Assembly: GCA_004431415.1 (NCBI GenBank) | Contig: QPMI01000198.1 | Span: 1-64,000 of the forward strand | DNA from: Cyanophora paradoxa | Taxonomy: Eukaryota; Glaucocystophyceae; Cyanophorales; Cyanophoraceae | Direction of reading: 5' to 3' | DNA length: 64,000 nt | Part shown: positions 8,809-19,199 of the stretch, one piece after another | Layout of the letters: every line of letters starts with the position of its first letter | How positions within the stretch are numbered: position 1 is the stretch's first letter | The notes under the pieces: generated by a model | What the model was told of the DNA's origin: nothing | Databases searched by the model: none | What the model saw: only the letters and a program-made list of their open reading frames with translations | Program-made: the position numbers and the translations under genes

Positions 8809-10490
8809 CTAGGGGCTCGGCGGGTAGCTATAGTTGGAGGGGGGCCGGGACATGGAGCGCTCCCGGGAGCGGCCCCGCGGGGGGCTCCCGGAGCGCCCCC
8901 GCGACCGCCGCTCGCGGCGGCCGGCGGGGCTCTCCGAGCGCTCGCGGCGGCGCGGGGGGCCGGCGAGGGCGGCGCGCGCGACCGAAGGAGGAGGGCGGGC
9001 GCGGCGCGGTCGCCCGCGGCGGCGGCCCCCGCGAGGGCCCCGTACGCCTCGCTGAGGACGACGCCGCGGCCGCGGGCCCGCACGTGCTCGAGGGCGCCCC
9101 GGCGCAGCTCCGCCGAGCCCGTCGCCTCGGCGGCCCGCAGGCACGCCAGCGCCTCCTCGTGCTGCTCCGGGGCGAGGTCCACCCGCAGGGCCGCCCGGCG
9201 GGCGAGGGCGGGGAGGGCGTAGTAGTCCCCGGCGCGGTGGAGCTCGAGGAGCTCGGCCGTCGAGTGCGCCCCCGCGGCGATCTGGCCGGTGTAGAGGTAG
9301 CGGAGCACGGCGCGCAGCGTCTCCGGGGAGAAGCCGCGGACCTCGACGCTCCTCGACGCGGCCTCCGCCATGCCCGACGCGAAGAGGGCCCGGAAGTGCT
9401 CGCTCTGGGCCCGCAGCACGAAGGAGTGCGCCCGCACGGGCGTGCGCGGCTCGACGCGCCGCCGCTTCTCCCCGCCGGGCGCCTCCTCGGCGGCGAAGGT
9501 GAAGGTGACGTCGGGCTCGGGCAGGCCGGGCGGGGCGGGGAGGCCCAGGCACGCGTCCAGCAGCTGCCCGTACCCCTCCAGCGCCGGCTCCAGCAGCTCC
9601 GAGTCGGGGCCCGCCGCGGGGATCGCCAGGCTCGCGTCCGAGAGCGGCACCAGCGTCTCGTGGTCCAGCCCGAGGTTCCCCTCCACCACGTGGCCGGGGG
9701 GCGGGCAGGCGCCCCGCACGCGCTCCCAGCGGGCCTCCTTGCCCTTGCGGGAGAGCACGGGGTAGACCTCGCAGTCGAAGAGGTTGCCGGCGAGGCGCCC
9801 CGAGGAGGGGAGCTCGAGGCGCAGGCAGCCGCGGCGCTCGAAGAGGCAGCCGGCGACCTCGGTGCGGACGCCGGCGGCGACCCGGATGTCCGTGCGGGAG
9901 AGGCGGCAGGCCTCCAGCGCGAAGGTCGCGACGCCCTCGACGTCGAGCATCTCCCCGTCCAGGTAGCAGTGGCTCAGCTCGAGCGCGGTGCCGCCGGAGA
10001 CGTGGAGGCCGGCGCGCAGCTCGCAGCGCTCCAGCCGCCAGCGCGCCCCCTCGCCCGAGAGCTTCAGCGCCGAGGCCACCACGAGGTTCCGCAGCACGAG
10101 CGTCCCCCCGCAGCTCGCGAAGCACTGCTGCACCGTCGTCCAGCTGTAGTCCCCGCGCCGGCACGCCCGGCAGGGCGGGCCGAGGGAGAGCTTGACGGCG
10201 CCCTCGCCGGCCAGCGTGATGCTCCGCGCCCCCAGCTGCACGCGCGCCTCGCACGCCGCGCACTCGTTCTTCGAGTCCGCCGCCGGGGACGGGAGCGCCG
10301 GGAGCTCTTCTTCGTAGGTGCCCTCCCGCACGATCACCGTCGCCGACGCCCGGTTGCTCGCCTTCTCCACTACGTCCCACGCCGCGCCAATCGACACGAG
10401 CACTCCCTCCTCCCCCTCCGCGCTCCCCTGCGCGTCCACCACCAGCTGAATGGTCTCCGGAACGCTTGGCTCAAGCGATTTACTCGCCAT
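8809..10490 (-). CDS. BTB/POZ-domain protein with beta-helix-like N-terminal half
   Basis: ATG at 10490 begins MASKSLEPSVPETIQ and the frame stays open without introns for about 480 codons. Residues about 20-280 contain repeated short beta-strand and turn segments with regularly spaced Cys and Leu, resembling a right-handed parallel beta-helix (pectate-lyase-like) fold; I infer this from pattern only. Residues about 326-410 are a BTB/POZ domain (VRAHSFVLRAQSEHFRALF, FSPETLRAVLRYLYTGQI), followed by a BACK-like helical segment (to about 490). BTB proteins often bring substrates to cullin-3 ubiquitin ligases. In the start frame the ORF would run to 8706 into A/T-rich DNA. A frame switch at about 8950 gives an RS-rich tail (RERSESPAGRRERRSRGRS) with a stop at 8809, which I prefer as the true end through a short intron. 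It is divergent from the SCI1-like gene. Confidence 0.75.
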
Positions 10491-10809
10491 GGCTCGGTTG
10501 TAATTGTGCTCGCCACGCCGCGATGCTTGGCTACCAACTGCCAGCACCGGGGCGCGCTCGCCTGCCTCAGCTGCAGCAACTTGCCACCAGGCTGTCCGGC
10601 TGACCACCCTCGCTTCATACGAGCAGTGGGGGGCTGAGCGGGGAAGCGAGGTCTCAGGTGATTGCTGGCTTTTTTTGGGCTGGGAAATCCGCTACCCACC
10701 CTTTGCAAAACCAGTGAGTCAAATCCGCTTCTGGCGTCGACAGGATTCGCTCCGCCTGCATCGCATACAGGCGCCATCATCGATCCTAGCCCCTGAGACA
10801 GCCCGCAAC
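10491..10809. promoter_or_regulatory. Divergent promoter interval, BTB gene / SCI1-like gene
   Basis: These 319 bp separate two start codons that face away from each other. The region is less GC-rich than the flanking exons and contains a T7-G3 tract (about 10671). No canonical TATA box is evident; its role is inferred from the layout. Confidence 0.45.
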
Positions 10810-12726
10810 ATGGCGCGCTCGGACGACGAGGACAGGCGGGATCGGTCGCGCGACAGGAAAGAGAAGCGCCGTAGCCGATCGCGCTCCTCGTCGAGCAGCT
10901 CGAGCAGCGGCAGCTCGAGCGCCGGTACGGCTTGCGCGTCGGCCCGAGCGAGCGCGACGTGACGCCCTCGCTCGCTCGCAGGCGACCGCAAGCGCCGTCG
11001 CTCGAAGGACGAGGACCGGAAGGACGACGTGCGCGCCGCCCGGTCTGCCCCGTGCCGCTCGCTGACGCGCGTACGCGTGCAGAAAAAGCGGAAGGACGAG
11101 AAGCGGGAGGAGAAGAAGCGACGCAAGGAAGAGGTAGGCGCCATCCGAACTCTGCCGCCGGCCTGTGGGCCCGCCGGCTGGCCTCTAGCTAAGCGGCGAG
11201 CTGGAGCGGCGAGCGGGAGCTGGGAGCGGCCCGCGAAGCTGAGCCCGGAGCCGCAGAAGAAGGCCAAGAAGGAGGCGAAGCGGGCGGCAAAGGAGGCGAA
11301 GCGGGCGGCCGCCGCGGCGAAGGAGGCGGCGGCGAGCGCGGAGAAGGCGAGCGTGAGCGCGCCGATCACGCCGGACGACTACTTCGCCAAGGCGAGCGAG
11401 TTCCGCACCTGGCTCAAGGAGATCAAGGACAAGTTCCTCGACGAGATGAGGTGCCCCCGCCCGCCCCGCGCGCGCGTGCGCGTGCCCCCTTCCCCGCCCT
11501 CCCGACGCGCCCGGCCGGGACCCAGTTCGGACAAGGCGCGCAAGTACTTCTGCGACTTCGTCAAGGACTGGAATGCCGGCAAGCTGCCCCCGAAGTAGTG
11601 CGCCCTACCCCCCCCGCCTTCTCCCCCACCTCCCACACCGGTACCCCCAGCTACGCGGGGATACGGGAGACGGGGGTGGACGCGGCGGAGCGGACGCGCT
11701 ACAAGTGGGGCTTCGCCAAGAACGTCGACGCCCACCAGCTCGCCTCCGGTGCCCGCCCCGCCCCGCCCCCGCCCCCCTCACGGGTCCGCTGACCCGCCGG
11801 GCCGCGCAGTGCGGGACACGATCGACACGGACACGAACAAGGCCGCGCAGCTCGGGTCCGGCGCCCCGCGGGTGTGTTGCCTTCTTCTGCCCTGGCCGGC
11901 GCGCGCGGGGCGGACGGCGGGGGGCGGGGCGCAGGCGGCGGCGTCGGGGACGGGGACGAACAACGTGCCGCTGGGGGGAGGCGGCGGGGCGAGGCCCGGG
12001 GTCCGGCCCCGCGACCGTGCGCCCCGCCGCCCCGCCCCGCCCCGCCCCGCCGCGCCGGCGGCGACCCTCGCGGGGCAGCGGTGGACGAGGAGAACGAGCG
12101 GGACGCGGCGCGCATCGGCCTCAAGGCGCGCCCCCGCCCCGCCCCCCGCCGGCCCCCGCGTGCTGAGGGGCGGGGCAGCGGGACCGGAAGGCGCTGGAGC
12201 GGCAGCACAAGGAGACGATGGAGGAGCTGGTGCCCAAGGCCGACCCGGGCTCCTTCCAGGCCCGCCTCGAGAAGAAGGCCGCCAAGGGCGCCTACACCAA
12301 GAACGAGCGCGACGTCGAGCCCGAGATCAGGCCCGCCCCGCCCCGCCGGGGGCGCGCCGGGGCCGGCGTGTGACGGGGGCGGGCAGCGAGCGGGACCTGA
12401 TGGGGGGCGGGGACGACTTCAAGGCCCGTCTCGCCCGCGAGCGCGCCTGGCGGGTGCCGGCCCCCCGGCCCCTCGGCGCGGGCCCTCGCTGAGGGGCGCG
12501 CAGGAGAAGCAGCAGGCGAGCAAGGCGGCGCAGGCGGAGGACCGGCGGGCGGCGTACGAGCAGAAGGAGCGCGAGAAGATGGAGGCCTTCAAGGCCGCCA
12601 TAGGTGCCCCAGGGCCCCCCGGGGCTTGCTCGCGCTTCTGCGCCCCGACGCGGCCCCCGCCCACCCGCCCCGCCCCGCCCCGGCCCCGCAGGCTTCAACG
12701 AGCGCTTCGGCGCCGGCGGCCGGTAG
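10810..12726 (+). CDS. SCI1-like nuclear protein, Lys/Arg/Ser-rich
   Basis: The start at 10810 gives MARSDDEDRRDRSRDRKEK and an Arg-Ser/poly-Ser stretch typical of splicing-associated nuclear proteins. Spliced exons continue with DRKRRRSKDEDRKDD and KKRKDEKREEKKRRKEE, then the conserved core ITPDDYFAKASEFRTWLKE and KARKYFCDFVKDWNAGKLPP. A TA|C split codon gives KYYAGI. YKWGFAKN, RDTIDTDTNKAAQ, KALERQHKETMEELVPKADP, SERDLMGGGDDFKARLARE and KEREKMEAFKAAIG follow, and the stop is at 12724. The DDYF...WL...FVKDWN.GKL..YY.GI block and the later LLGGGD-like and terminal blocks match the style cell-cycle inhibitor 1 (SCI1)-like family. Introns are 50-90 nt with both GT and GC donors. Function is nuclear, possibly splicing-linked (inference from composition). 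Confidence 0.75.
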
Positions 12727-12978
12727 CGCGGGCGGAGATCTAGAGGCGAGCTCGAGCGGCCCCGCCGGGCAGCGTTCGTGTGCGAGCGGCGCCGACCGCT
12801 GCTCTGCGCCTGTGAAACTGCATGCGGATGCGCCGAGCCCGGGCCGGCGGGGCGCGCGCAGGGGAAGTTGGGGCGACGCCCGCGCCAGCCCGGGGGCGAC
12901 CGAGGGTGTGTGCTTAGTTACAGTCGATTTCTACAAGTCACGCGATGCGAAGAGGCGAGGAGAGGCACGAGGGCGGGG

Positions 12979-14859
12979 CTAGAGGAGGTCGAGTGCGTCG
13001 AGGGCCTCGGCGGCGAGCTCGCCCTCGGCCTCCTCGCACGCCTCCGCCCCCGCCGCCCCGTCCAGCGCCACCACGCGGCCCGAGGCCGCCGCGTCGAGCC
13101 CCGCCGCCACCTCGCGCAGGTCCCACACGTCCTCCGCGTCCTCCTCCTCCTCCGCCTCCGCGGCGGGGCGCGCGTGGGTGATGTGGGAGGGGAGGGGCAC
13201 GTCGCGGATCTCCGGCACGTCCAGCGCCCGCCCCGGCGCCTCCTCCCGCACCTCGTTCGCCTCCGCCCCCGCCCGCAGCGCCACCCGCCGCCCCGCCCCG
13301 CCCTCCTGCGCCGCGCGCGCCCGTGGGCGGGGGCAGAGCAAGGGCGGGGCGGAGGTGGGGGCGCGCACGGGGCGGGTCTCGGGGGTGGCGAGGGCGCGCA
13401 GCAGCTCCTCCCCGCCCTCCTCGCCGACTTCCTCCTCCCCCTCGGCTTCGGGGAAGGCGAGGGGGGCGGCGAGGGAGGGCCCGATGGGCGCCGCGAACTC
13501 GACGGCCTCCGCCGCGAAGTCCTCCTCCTGCGCCACCGCCAGCGCCACCGCCTCCACCCGCAGCTCCGCCGCCCCGGGCGCCCCCGCCCGCAGCGCCTCC
13601 GGCTCCACAACCGCCACCGCCCCCTCCTCGTGCAGGCCCACCGCCGTGTACCCGTGGCCCGCCTCCTCCCCCTCCTCCTCGAGCGCCACCGCCGTGTACG
13701 GGTGCGGCGCCACGGCCTCGGCCTCGGCGAGGGGCGGGGCGTCGGCGTGGGGGGAGTAGGGGGCGGGGGCCTCGGCGTCGGCGGCGTCGTGGCCGGGGAC
13801 CTCGACCTCCTCGTAGCGCCCGGCCTCGACCTGCTCGAGCAGCTCCCCCGTCGGCCGCGCCGGCACCTCGAACGTGATCTCCTCCAGCGCCCGGCCCCCC
13901 GCCGGCGCCGGCGCCACGTACGCCCCGCCCCGCCCCGCCAGCGGCACCACCGCCCGCGGGTCCGCCGCGTCGGGCCGCGGGGCGCCAGCACCTCCTCCGA
14001 GCCGCTCCGCACGAGCGGCGCCTGCCGCTCCACCGGCTCCGTCCCCGGGCGGACGCGGGGGGCGGGTGCGCCCGGCTCGTCGAGGCTGGCGACGCGCTGC
14101 GGGAGGACGCCGGCGCGCTCCGCGGCCCGCGCCAGCGGGTCCTCCTCCTCCACCCCGAGGCTCGCCAGCGCCCGCTCCACCCGCTCCTCCCACCCCTCCC
14201 CGCCCGCCTCCCCCGCCTCCTCCGCTTCCTCCTCCGCCGCCGGGGCCGGCGGGGCGGGGCGGTCCCAGGTGCGCTCGTGGCGGTCCTGGGAGCGCTCGAG
14301 GGCGGCGGGGACCTGGGCGGGGACCTCGCGCTCCTCGCGCGCCGCATCCGCCCCCTCGTCCGCCGTCGTCACCACCTTCATCCCGCCCTGCGCCCCGCCC
14401 CGCGCCCTCAGGAAAAGGAGGGAAAAGAAGTTTGGGCTGGGGCCGGGGCCGGCCTTGGTGACGACGATCTTCTTGATGGCGGGCGGGGGCGGCGGGGCGG
14501 CCTCCGCCGGCTCCTCCCGGGGCGGCGGGGCCGCGTGGCGCGGCGGCAGCTCGTACGCCGCCGGCTCCGCGGCGCGCCCCGCGCCGGCCTCCTCCGCATC
14601 CACCACGGAGACCGCCTTGCCCATCTTCGTCCTGCCGGCGCGTCAGCGGCGCCGCCTCCGCCGCGCCGTCACCCTCGCACCGGTACTGCACGTTCGCCGC
14701 TGGCCTGTACTCCACCGGCTGCCCGCTCGACTCGCTCGCCTCCGGCGCGCTCGGCTCTGGAACGTACTCCTGCCGCACGGGCTCCGGCGCGCTGGGCCGG
14801 ACGCTGGCGCTGCCGTTATTCACAGTTCCCGACTCCTCGGTCACTGGCTTCAGCGACAT
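12979..14859 (-). CDS. Acidic, Ala/Glu/Pro-rich protein of unknown function
   Basis: ATG at 14859 begins MSLKPVTEESGTVNNGSASV. A 46-49 nt intron ending CGCTGACGCGCCGGCAG (about 14640-14690) joins VQYR to TKMGKAVSVVDAEEAG in a second frame. That frame continues through PPPAIKKIVVTKAGPGPSP and EEEAEEAGEAGGEGWEERV. A further frame change at about 14000 enters a long acidic region (LEEITFEVPARPTGELLEQV, ALEEEGEEAGHGYTAVGLHE) and ends ALDALDLL at 12979. Two short repeats with PHPYTAVAL/GHGYTAVGL are visible. No domain is recognised. Low complexity and high acidity suggest an unstructured protein. It diverges from the GH31 gene. Confidence 0.65.
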   Translation of the reverse strand: MSLKPVTEESGTVNNGSASVRPSAPEPVRQEYVPEPSAPEASESSGQPVEYRPAANVQYRCEGDGAAEAAPLTRRQDEDGQGGLRGGCGGGRRGARRGAGGVRAAAAPRGPAAPGGAGGGRPAAPARHQEDRRHQGRPRPQPKLLFPPFPEGAGRGAGRDEGGDDGGRGGGCGARGARGPRPGPRRPRALPGPPRAHLGPPRPAGPGGGGGSGGGGGGGRGGVGGAGGAGAGEPRGGGGGPAGAGRGARRRPPAARRQPRRAGRTRPPRPPGDGAGGAAGAARAERLGGGAGAPRPDAADPRAVVPLAGRGGAYVAPAPAGGRALEEITFEVPARPTGELLEQVEAGRYEEVEVPGHDAADAEAPAPYSPHADAPPLAEAEAVAPHPYTAVALEEEGEEAGHGYTAVGLHEEGAVAVVEPEALRAGAPGAAELRVEAVALAVAQEEDFAAEAVEFAAPIGPSLAAPLAFPEAEGEEEVGEEGGEELLRALATPETRPVRAPTSAPPLLCPRPRARAAQEGGAGRRVALRAGAEANEVREEAPGRALDVPEIRDVPLPSHITHARPAAEAEEEEDAEDVWDLREVAAGLDAAASGRVVALDGAAGAEACEEAEGELAAEALDALDLL

Positions 14860-15341
14860 GAGCGAGAGCGCCGCGATGGAGGCCGGAGAGGCAACCTGCG
14901 GCCGGACGCCGAGCGGTTAGAGCGCCGCCGCCGGCCACACAGCGGACGCCGGGCGAACCGAGAGCCCTATCTGCTCAGAGAACGAAGGCTGCGGAGGCTG
15001 CATCTTTGAAACGCTCGCCGTCGCCGCTGCCGCCACGTCCTGATGCGAACATCAGTGCTAACCGATCGAATCATGTCCGAGCGCTACTGCGGCGCACCGC
15101 GCCGCCAGCGGCCCCTCCCCCGGCCTGCGTGGAACGTAATGTCAGAAGCAGCTTAGTTGCGTTGCGCTAACAACGAGAAGCTCGGAGATGAAACGGCAAG
15201 CTGGCTAGCTTTCAAACGTTAGCTACGACTTAGGTCCAGCGCGAGGGGAATGACACTTACGAGGGCGCCGAAGGCCCATCCAGCCGGCATGCCCGCAGCG
15301 AGCCGAGCAGGCTGGCCAAGCGGGGGGTACGCAGTCTTCTG
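14860..15341. promoter_or_regulatory. Divergent interval, acidic protein / GH31 gene
   Basis: About 480 bp of lower-GC sequence between two divergent starts. A small upstream exon of the GH31 gene could lie at 15250-15330, but I cannot support one. Confidence 0.4.
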
Positions 15342-18300
15342 ATGCCGGACCTCGCGAGCGGGGCGGCGAGCCTGCGGGCGGAGCCTGTCGCAGGCAAGGC
15401 TCCGATCAACATCGAGCTGCGATTGGGATCGGCGATCGTCCTCCGGGGGACTCTGCACCACGCGGCCCTTCAGTCCGGCCCCGCGACAGGTCAGCGGGCG
15501 TCAGGCCGTTCTCTGATCGCTCAAAGAGCCCATCTGCCTCGTATATTTCGCGATCGCTGATCCCCGAACGCGCAGTGAGCAAGTCGAACGCTGGCGAGTT
15601 GTCCTTCGAGTGGGCCTCTGCTTCGGAGCCGTCCGAAAGCACTCTGCGGCTGGACATCGTCGCGCGATCGGACGGCGAGTTCGATCTGCACTGGACGCTG
15701 CGCCGCGCCGAGTATGAGGAGTCGCGATGGCGCGTCGAGGACGTGTACGACCTGGCCTCCGGCAAGCACTGGTTCGGCGGCGGCGAGCTCTGCCGACAGC
15801 ACTGGCCGCTGGAGACGCTCGCCTGGGAGGCTCGCACTCCCCCGCCTGCCCTCCGTTTCCCCGTTTCGTTCTCGTCCGCGTTCGCGCGGCAGTACACAGC
15901 GGAGATTGCGCCGTGCGGTCCGCCGCCGTGGCGCTTTACTCCTCCTGAGTATTGCCATATTGAATACGATGCCAGTTTGAAGTGCCGCGGGCTCTTCCGT
16001 GCCCCGGTGCTATAGACGCTTCGCACATCCTCCCCGCCCCGCCCGCTTTCCCCGCTTTCCGCGCATCCGCGCAGCTCCAGTGCTGACGCGACTCGTCAGG
16101 TCGGGCCGTACTATCCTTTCGACAACGGCCCGAACGGGCTGGGCAATTTGCTGCACCCGCTTTTCTTCACGTCCTCGGGCGCCGCCATCGCAATTGGTGC
16201 GCGGTGTGCGGGCCTTGTGCAATGGAATAGTCCTCTTGCGATGGAGTGCCGAACGCTGCCGGGGGGGCCGCACACGGGTACGGGGGCCGGGCTGCACGCT
16301 GATGGGGGGCCACGGCATGCAGATCCGGCGCTGCCGTACCTGCACCTGGGGCTGAACCCCGTGACGCCGCCGCCGGCGGACCGGCTGCACAACCGGGAGT
16401 TCGTGACGGGGTTCGAGAACTTCGGGCGGGCGCTGCTGCCCCTCGTGGACGGGGCCGAGCCCGGGGCGCGCCGCGGCGATGGCCTCCTCCACGTCCAGGC
16501 CCGCCCCTACGAGTGCGCCCCGCCGGGCTGCGCTCGCGCCGGGCCGCGCTCGCGGCGGGGCTGAGCTCGCGCCGGCCGCGCAGCGACGACGGGATCCGGC
16601 ACCCGCTGGGCGGCTGGCGGGCCCCCGTGCTGCCGGCGGCCCCGGGGCGCCCGGGGGCCTGCAGCGTGCTGCGCTACACCCTCTCCGCCCAGCGGCACGC
16701 GCGGGCGGCGATGGAGCGCCTGCTGGCCGGCCTGCCGCGGGCCCCGGCGCCGCCGCCGGCGTGCCTCTTCCGGGAGCCGATCTGGACGACGTGGGCGCGC
16801 TACAAGATGGACGTGACGCAGGAGAGGGTGCTGGAGTTCGCGGAGGAGATCGCGGGGCACGGCTTCGCGCGCTCCGTCATGGAGATCGACGACCGCTGGT
16901 CCGCCGAGTACGGCGACCTCGAGTTCGACCCGCTCAAGTTCCCCGACCCCGCCGCCATGGTCCGCCGCCTCCACCAGATGGTGCCCCGCCCCCGCCCGCC
17001 CCTGCCGGCCCCGCCCCGCCGGCCCCGCGCGCGTGACGGCCGGCGCAGGGCTTCCGGGTGACCCTGTGGGTGACGCCCTTCGCCAACGAGGCCTCCGACG
17101 CCTACCAGGCCCGCCCCCCGCTCCCCTCCCGCGCCGCCTTCTCCGCGGCGAGCCCCGCGGCAGGAGGGGGCGGCGAAGGGCTACTGGGTGAAGGCCTCGC
17201 GGGAGCCCGGGGAGAGGGGCGTGGGGGCCTTCCGCTGGTGGCAGCCCGGCGGGGCGGCCGCCCTCGACGTCACCAACCCCGCCGTCCGCCCCGCCCGCCC
17301 CGCCCCGAATGTCTCCCGGCGCCGAGCCCGGGGCCCGCCCGCCCCGCAGGCCCTCGAGTGGTACAACGCCGGCCTCCGCAGGCTCCAGGAGAAGGTGCCC
17401 TCGTGCCCCCCTTTCCCCTCCCCTCCACCCCCGCCTCACGCCCGCCGCAGTACGGCATCGGTGCGCGCGGGGCCGCCGGGGCGGGCGCCGGCCGGGCACG
17501 CTCCGCCGGGGGCCGAGGCGGGGGCGGGGGCAGACGGATTCAAGTTCGACGGGGGCGAGGCCTGCTTCCTGCCGAAGCGGCCGGAGCCCGGCTGCGGGAC
17601 GCACGCCCCGCTCACCGCCCCGGGCGCCTACACCGCCGCCTATGTCCGCGGCGTCGCCGCCAAGTGCGCCCCGCCGCCCCCGCAGCCTCCTGCGCCCTCA
17701 ACGGCGGGCAGGTTCCCGCTGTGCGAGGTGCGCTGCGGGTACGGCACGCAGGAGCTGCCGCTGCTGGTGCGGGAGTGGGACCGCTTCTCGACGTGGGGCC
17801 TCGACAACGGCCTGCGGAGCCTCGTGACGGCGGCGCTGGCCTTCGGGGCGATGGGCTACCCCTTCGTGCTCCCCGACATGATCGGCGGGAACGCCTACGG
17901 CAACGTCCCCGAGCGCGAGCTCGTCATCCGCTGGGCCCAGGTCCCCGCGGGGCCCCGCGCTGCCCGGCGCCGCGCCTCACCGCCCCGCGCAGGCGAACGC
18001 GCTGCTGCCCTCGATGCAGTTCTCCATCGCCCCGTGGGACTACTACGGCCGCGACGCCGCCGTCCTCGAGGCGCGCCCCGCCCGCGCCCGCTCGCGCGCG
18101 CCCCTCACGTCCGGCGGGGCGCAGGGCACGTGGGTCGAGTCGGTGGCGCGCTCGGTGCTCGGCAACGACCGCGCGCGGCACGCCGTCTCGTGGGCCGTCC
18201 ACGCCGCCGCCCGCGCCGTCCTCAAGGCCCGCCACGCCCGCAAGGCCGCCCGCGCCGCCTTCGCCTCCCGCCTCCACCGCGCCGCCAGCGCCTGCTTCGG

Positions 18301-19023
18301 CGCCCGCGGCGCCCCGCCGGCCCCGCCCGCCGCCGGCGGCGGCGCTTCCGTCTTCGACGAGAAGGCGGCGCGGAGCAGCGGGGCGGAGGCGGTCTCCGAG
18401 CGGCTGCTCGACGCCCGCCGCGCCCTCAGCGACGAGGAGCGCGTGCGCTCCGCCCGCCGCCGCCGCCGCGCCGGGCCGGGGCCGACGCCGCGCGCAGGCC
18501 AAGGGCGATGAGACGGTGCGGCTGTGCCGGGAGGCGGTGCGGTGGCACCTGCGGGCGGCGCCCCTCATCCTCCGCCTCGCCGACGAGGCCGCCGCCACCG
18601 GCCGCCCCGTGCGCCCCGCCGCGCCCTGACTCGGCGCAGCCGCGGCTGAGCGCGGGGGCAGATCGTGCGGCCGCTCTTCTGGGTGGCGCCGGAGGACGCG
18701 GAGGCGGCGGCCGTGGGGGACCAGTTCTGCCTCGGCGACGACGTCATCGTGGCGCCCGTCATGGAGAAGGCCCGCCGCCCCCTCCCGCGCCCCCGCGCTC
18801 GCCCCGCCTGACGCTGCGGGGCCGCCGGCAGGGGGCGGTGGCGCGCGACGTGTACCTCCCCGCCGGTCGCTGGCGCGACGTCCTGCGCTCCGGCGGCGAG
18901 CTCCGGTGCCTCGGCGGGGGCGGGGCCGGCGCGGGCGGCGAGGACGTGGTGCTGGAGGGCGGGCGCTGGCACCGCGCCTACCCCGCCCCCCTCGACTTCC
19001 TCCCCTGGTTTGAGCGCTGCTGA
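15342..19023 (+). CDS. Glycoside hydrolase family 31, MYORG-like alpha-glycosidase
   Basis: The start at 15342 (MPDLASGAAS) leads to NIELRLGSAIVLRGTL. A GT-AG intron (donor GACAG|GTCAGC at 15486) joins in frame to SKSNAGELSFEW. Then come ASGKHWFGGGELCRQHWPLE, the MYORG/SITS-type N-terminal signature; GPYYPFDNGPNGLGNLLHP; and REPIWTTWARYKMDVTQE. The catalytic barrel has FARSVMEIDDRWSAEYGDLE, VTLWVTPFANE, AKGYWVK, DGFKFDGGEACFLP with the nucleophile Asp at 17548-17550, and YPFVLPDMIGGNAYG with the acid/base Asp at 17875-17877. The C-terminal beta domain includes IVRPLFWVAP, DDVIVAPV and DVYLPAGRWRD, and the end is FLPWFERC. About 15 introns of 50-70 nt interrupt it, many GC-AG: YQ|E at about 17108 uses CAG|GCCCGCC. 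Catalytic residues are intact, so the enzyme is probably active on alpha-linked sugars; the substrate is unknown. Confidence 0.9.
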
Positions 19024-19199
19024 GCGCTCGCTGGCCCGACCGTCGGACGGCGGCGGCGGCGGCGGTTGTACATCTGTAGAGATCAGGCAGGGGGGGCGGC
19101 CTACCGGGCTGTACAGCAGGCCGCTCAGTGTGATCAGCAGGCTGACACAGTACAAGGATTTGATATCATGTACAATCAAGATCTATAGAAGCACATGCA

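Noticed and set aside
8679-10637. 652-codon plus-strand open frame
   Set aside because: It is the antisense shadow of the BTB gene, with low-complexity composition and no motif.
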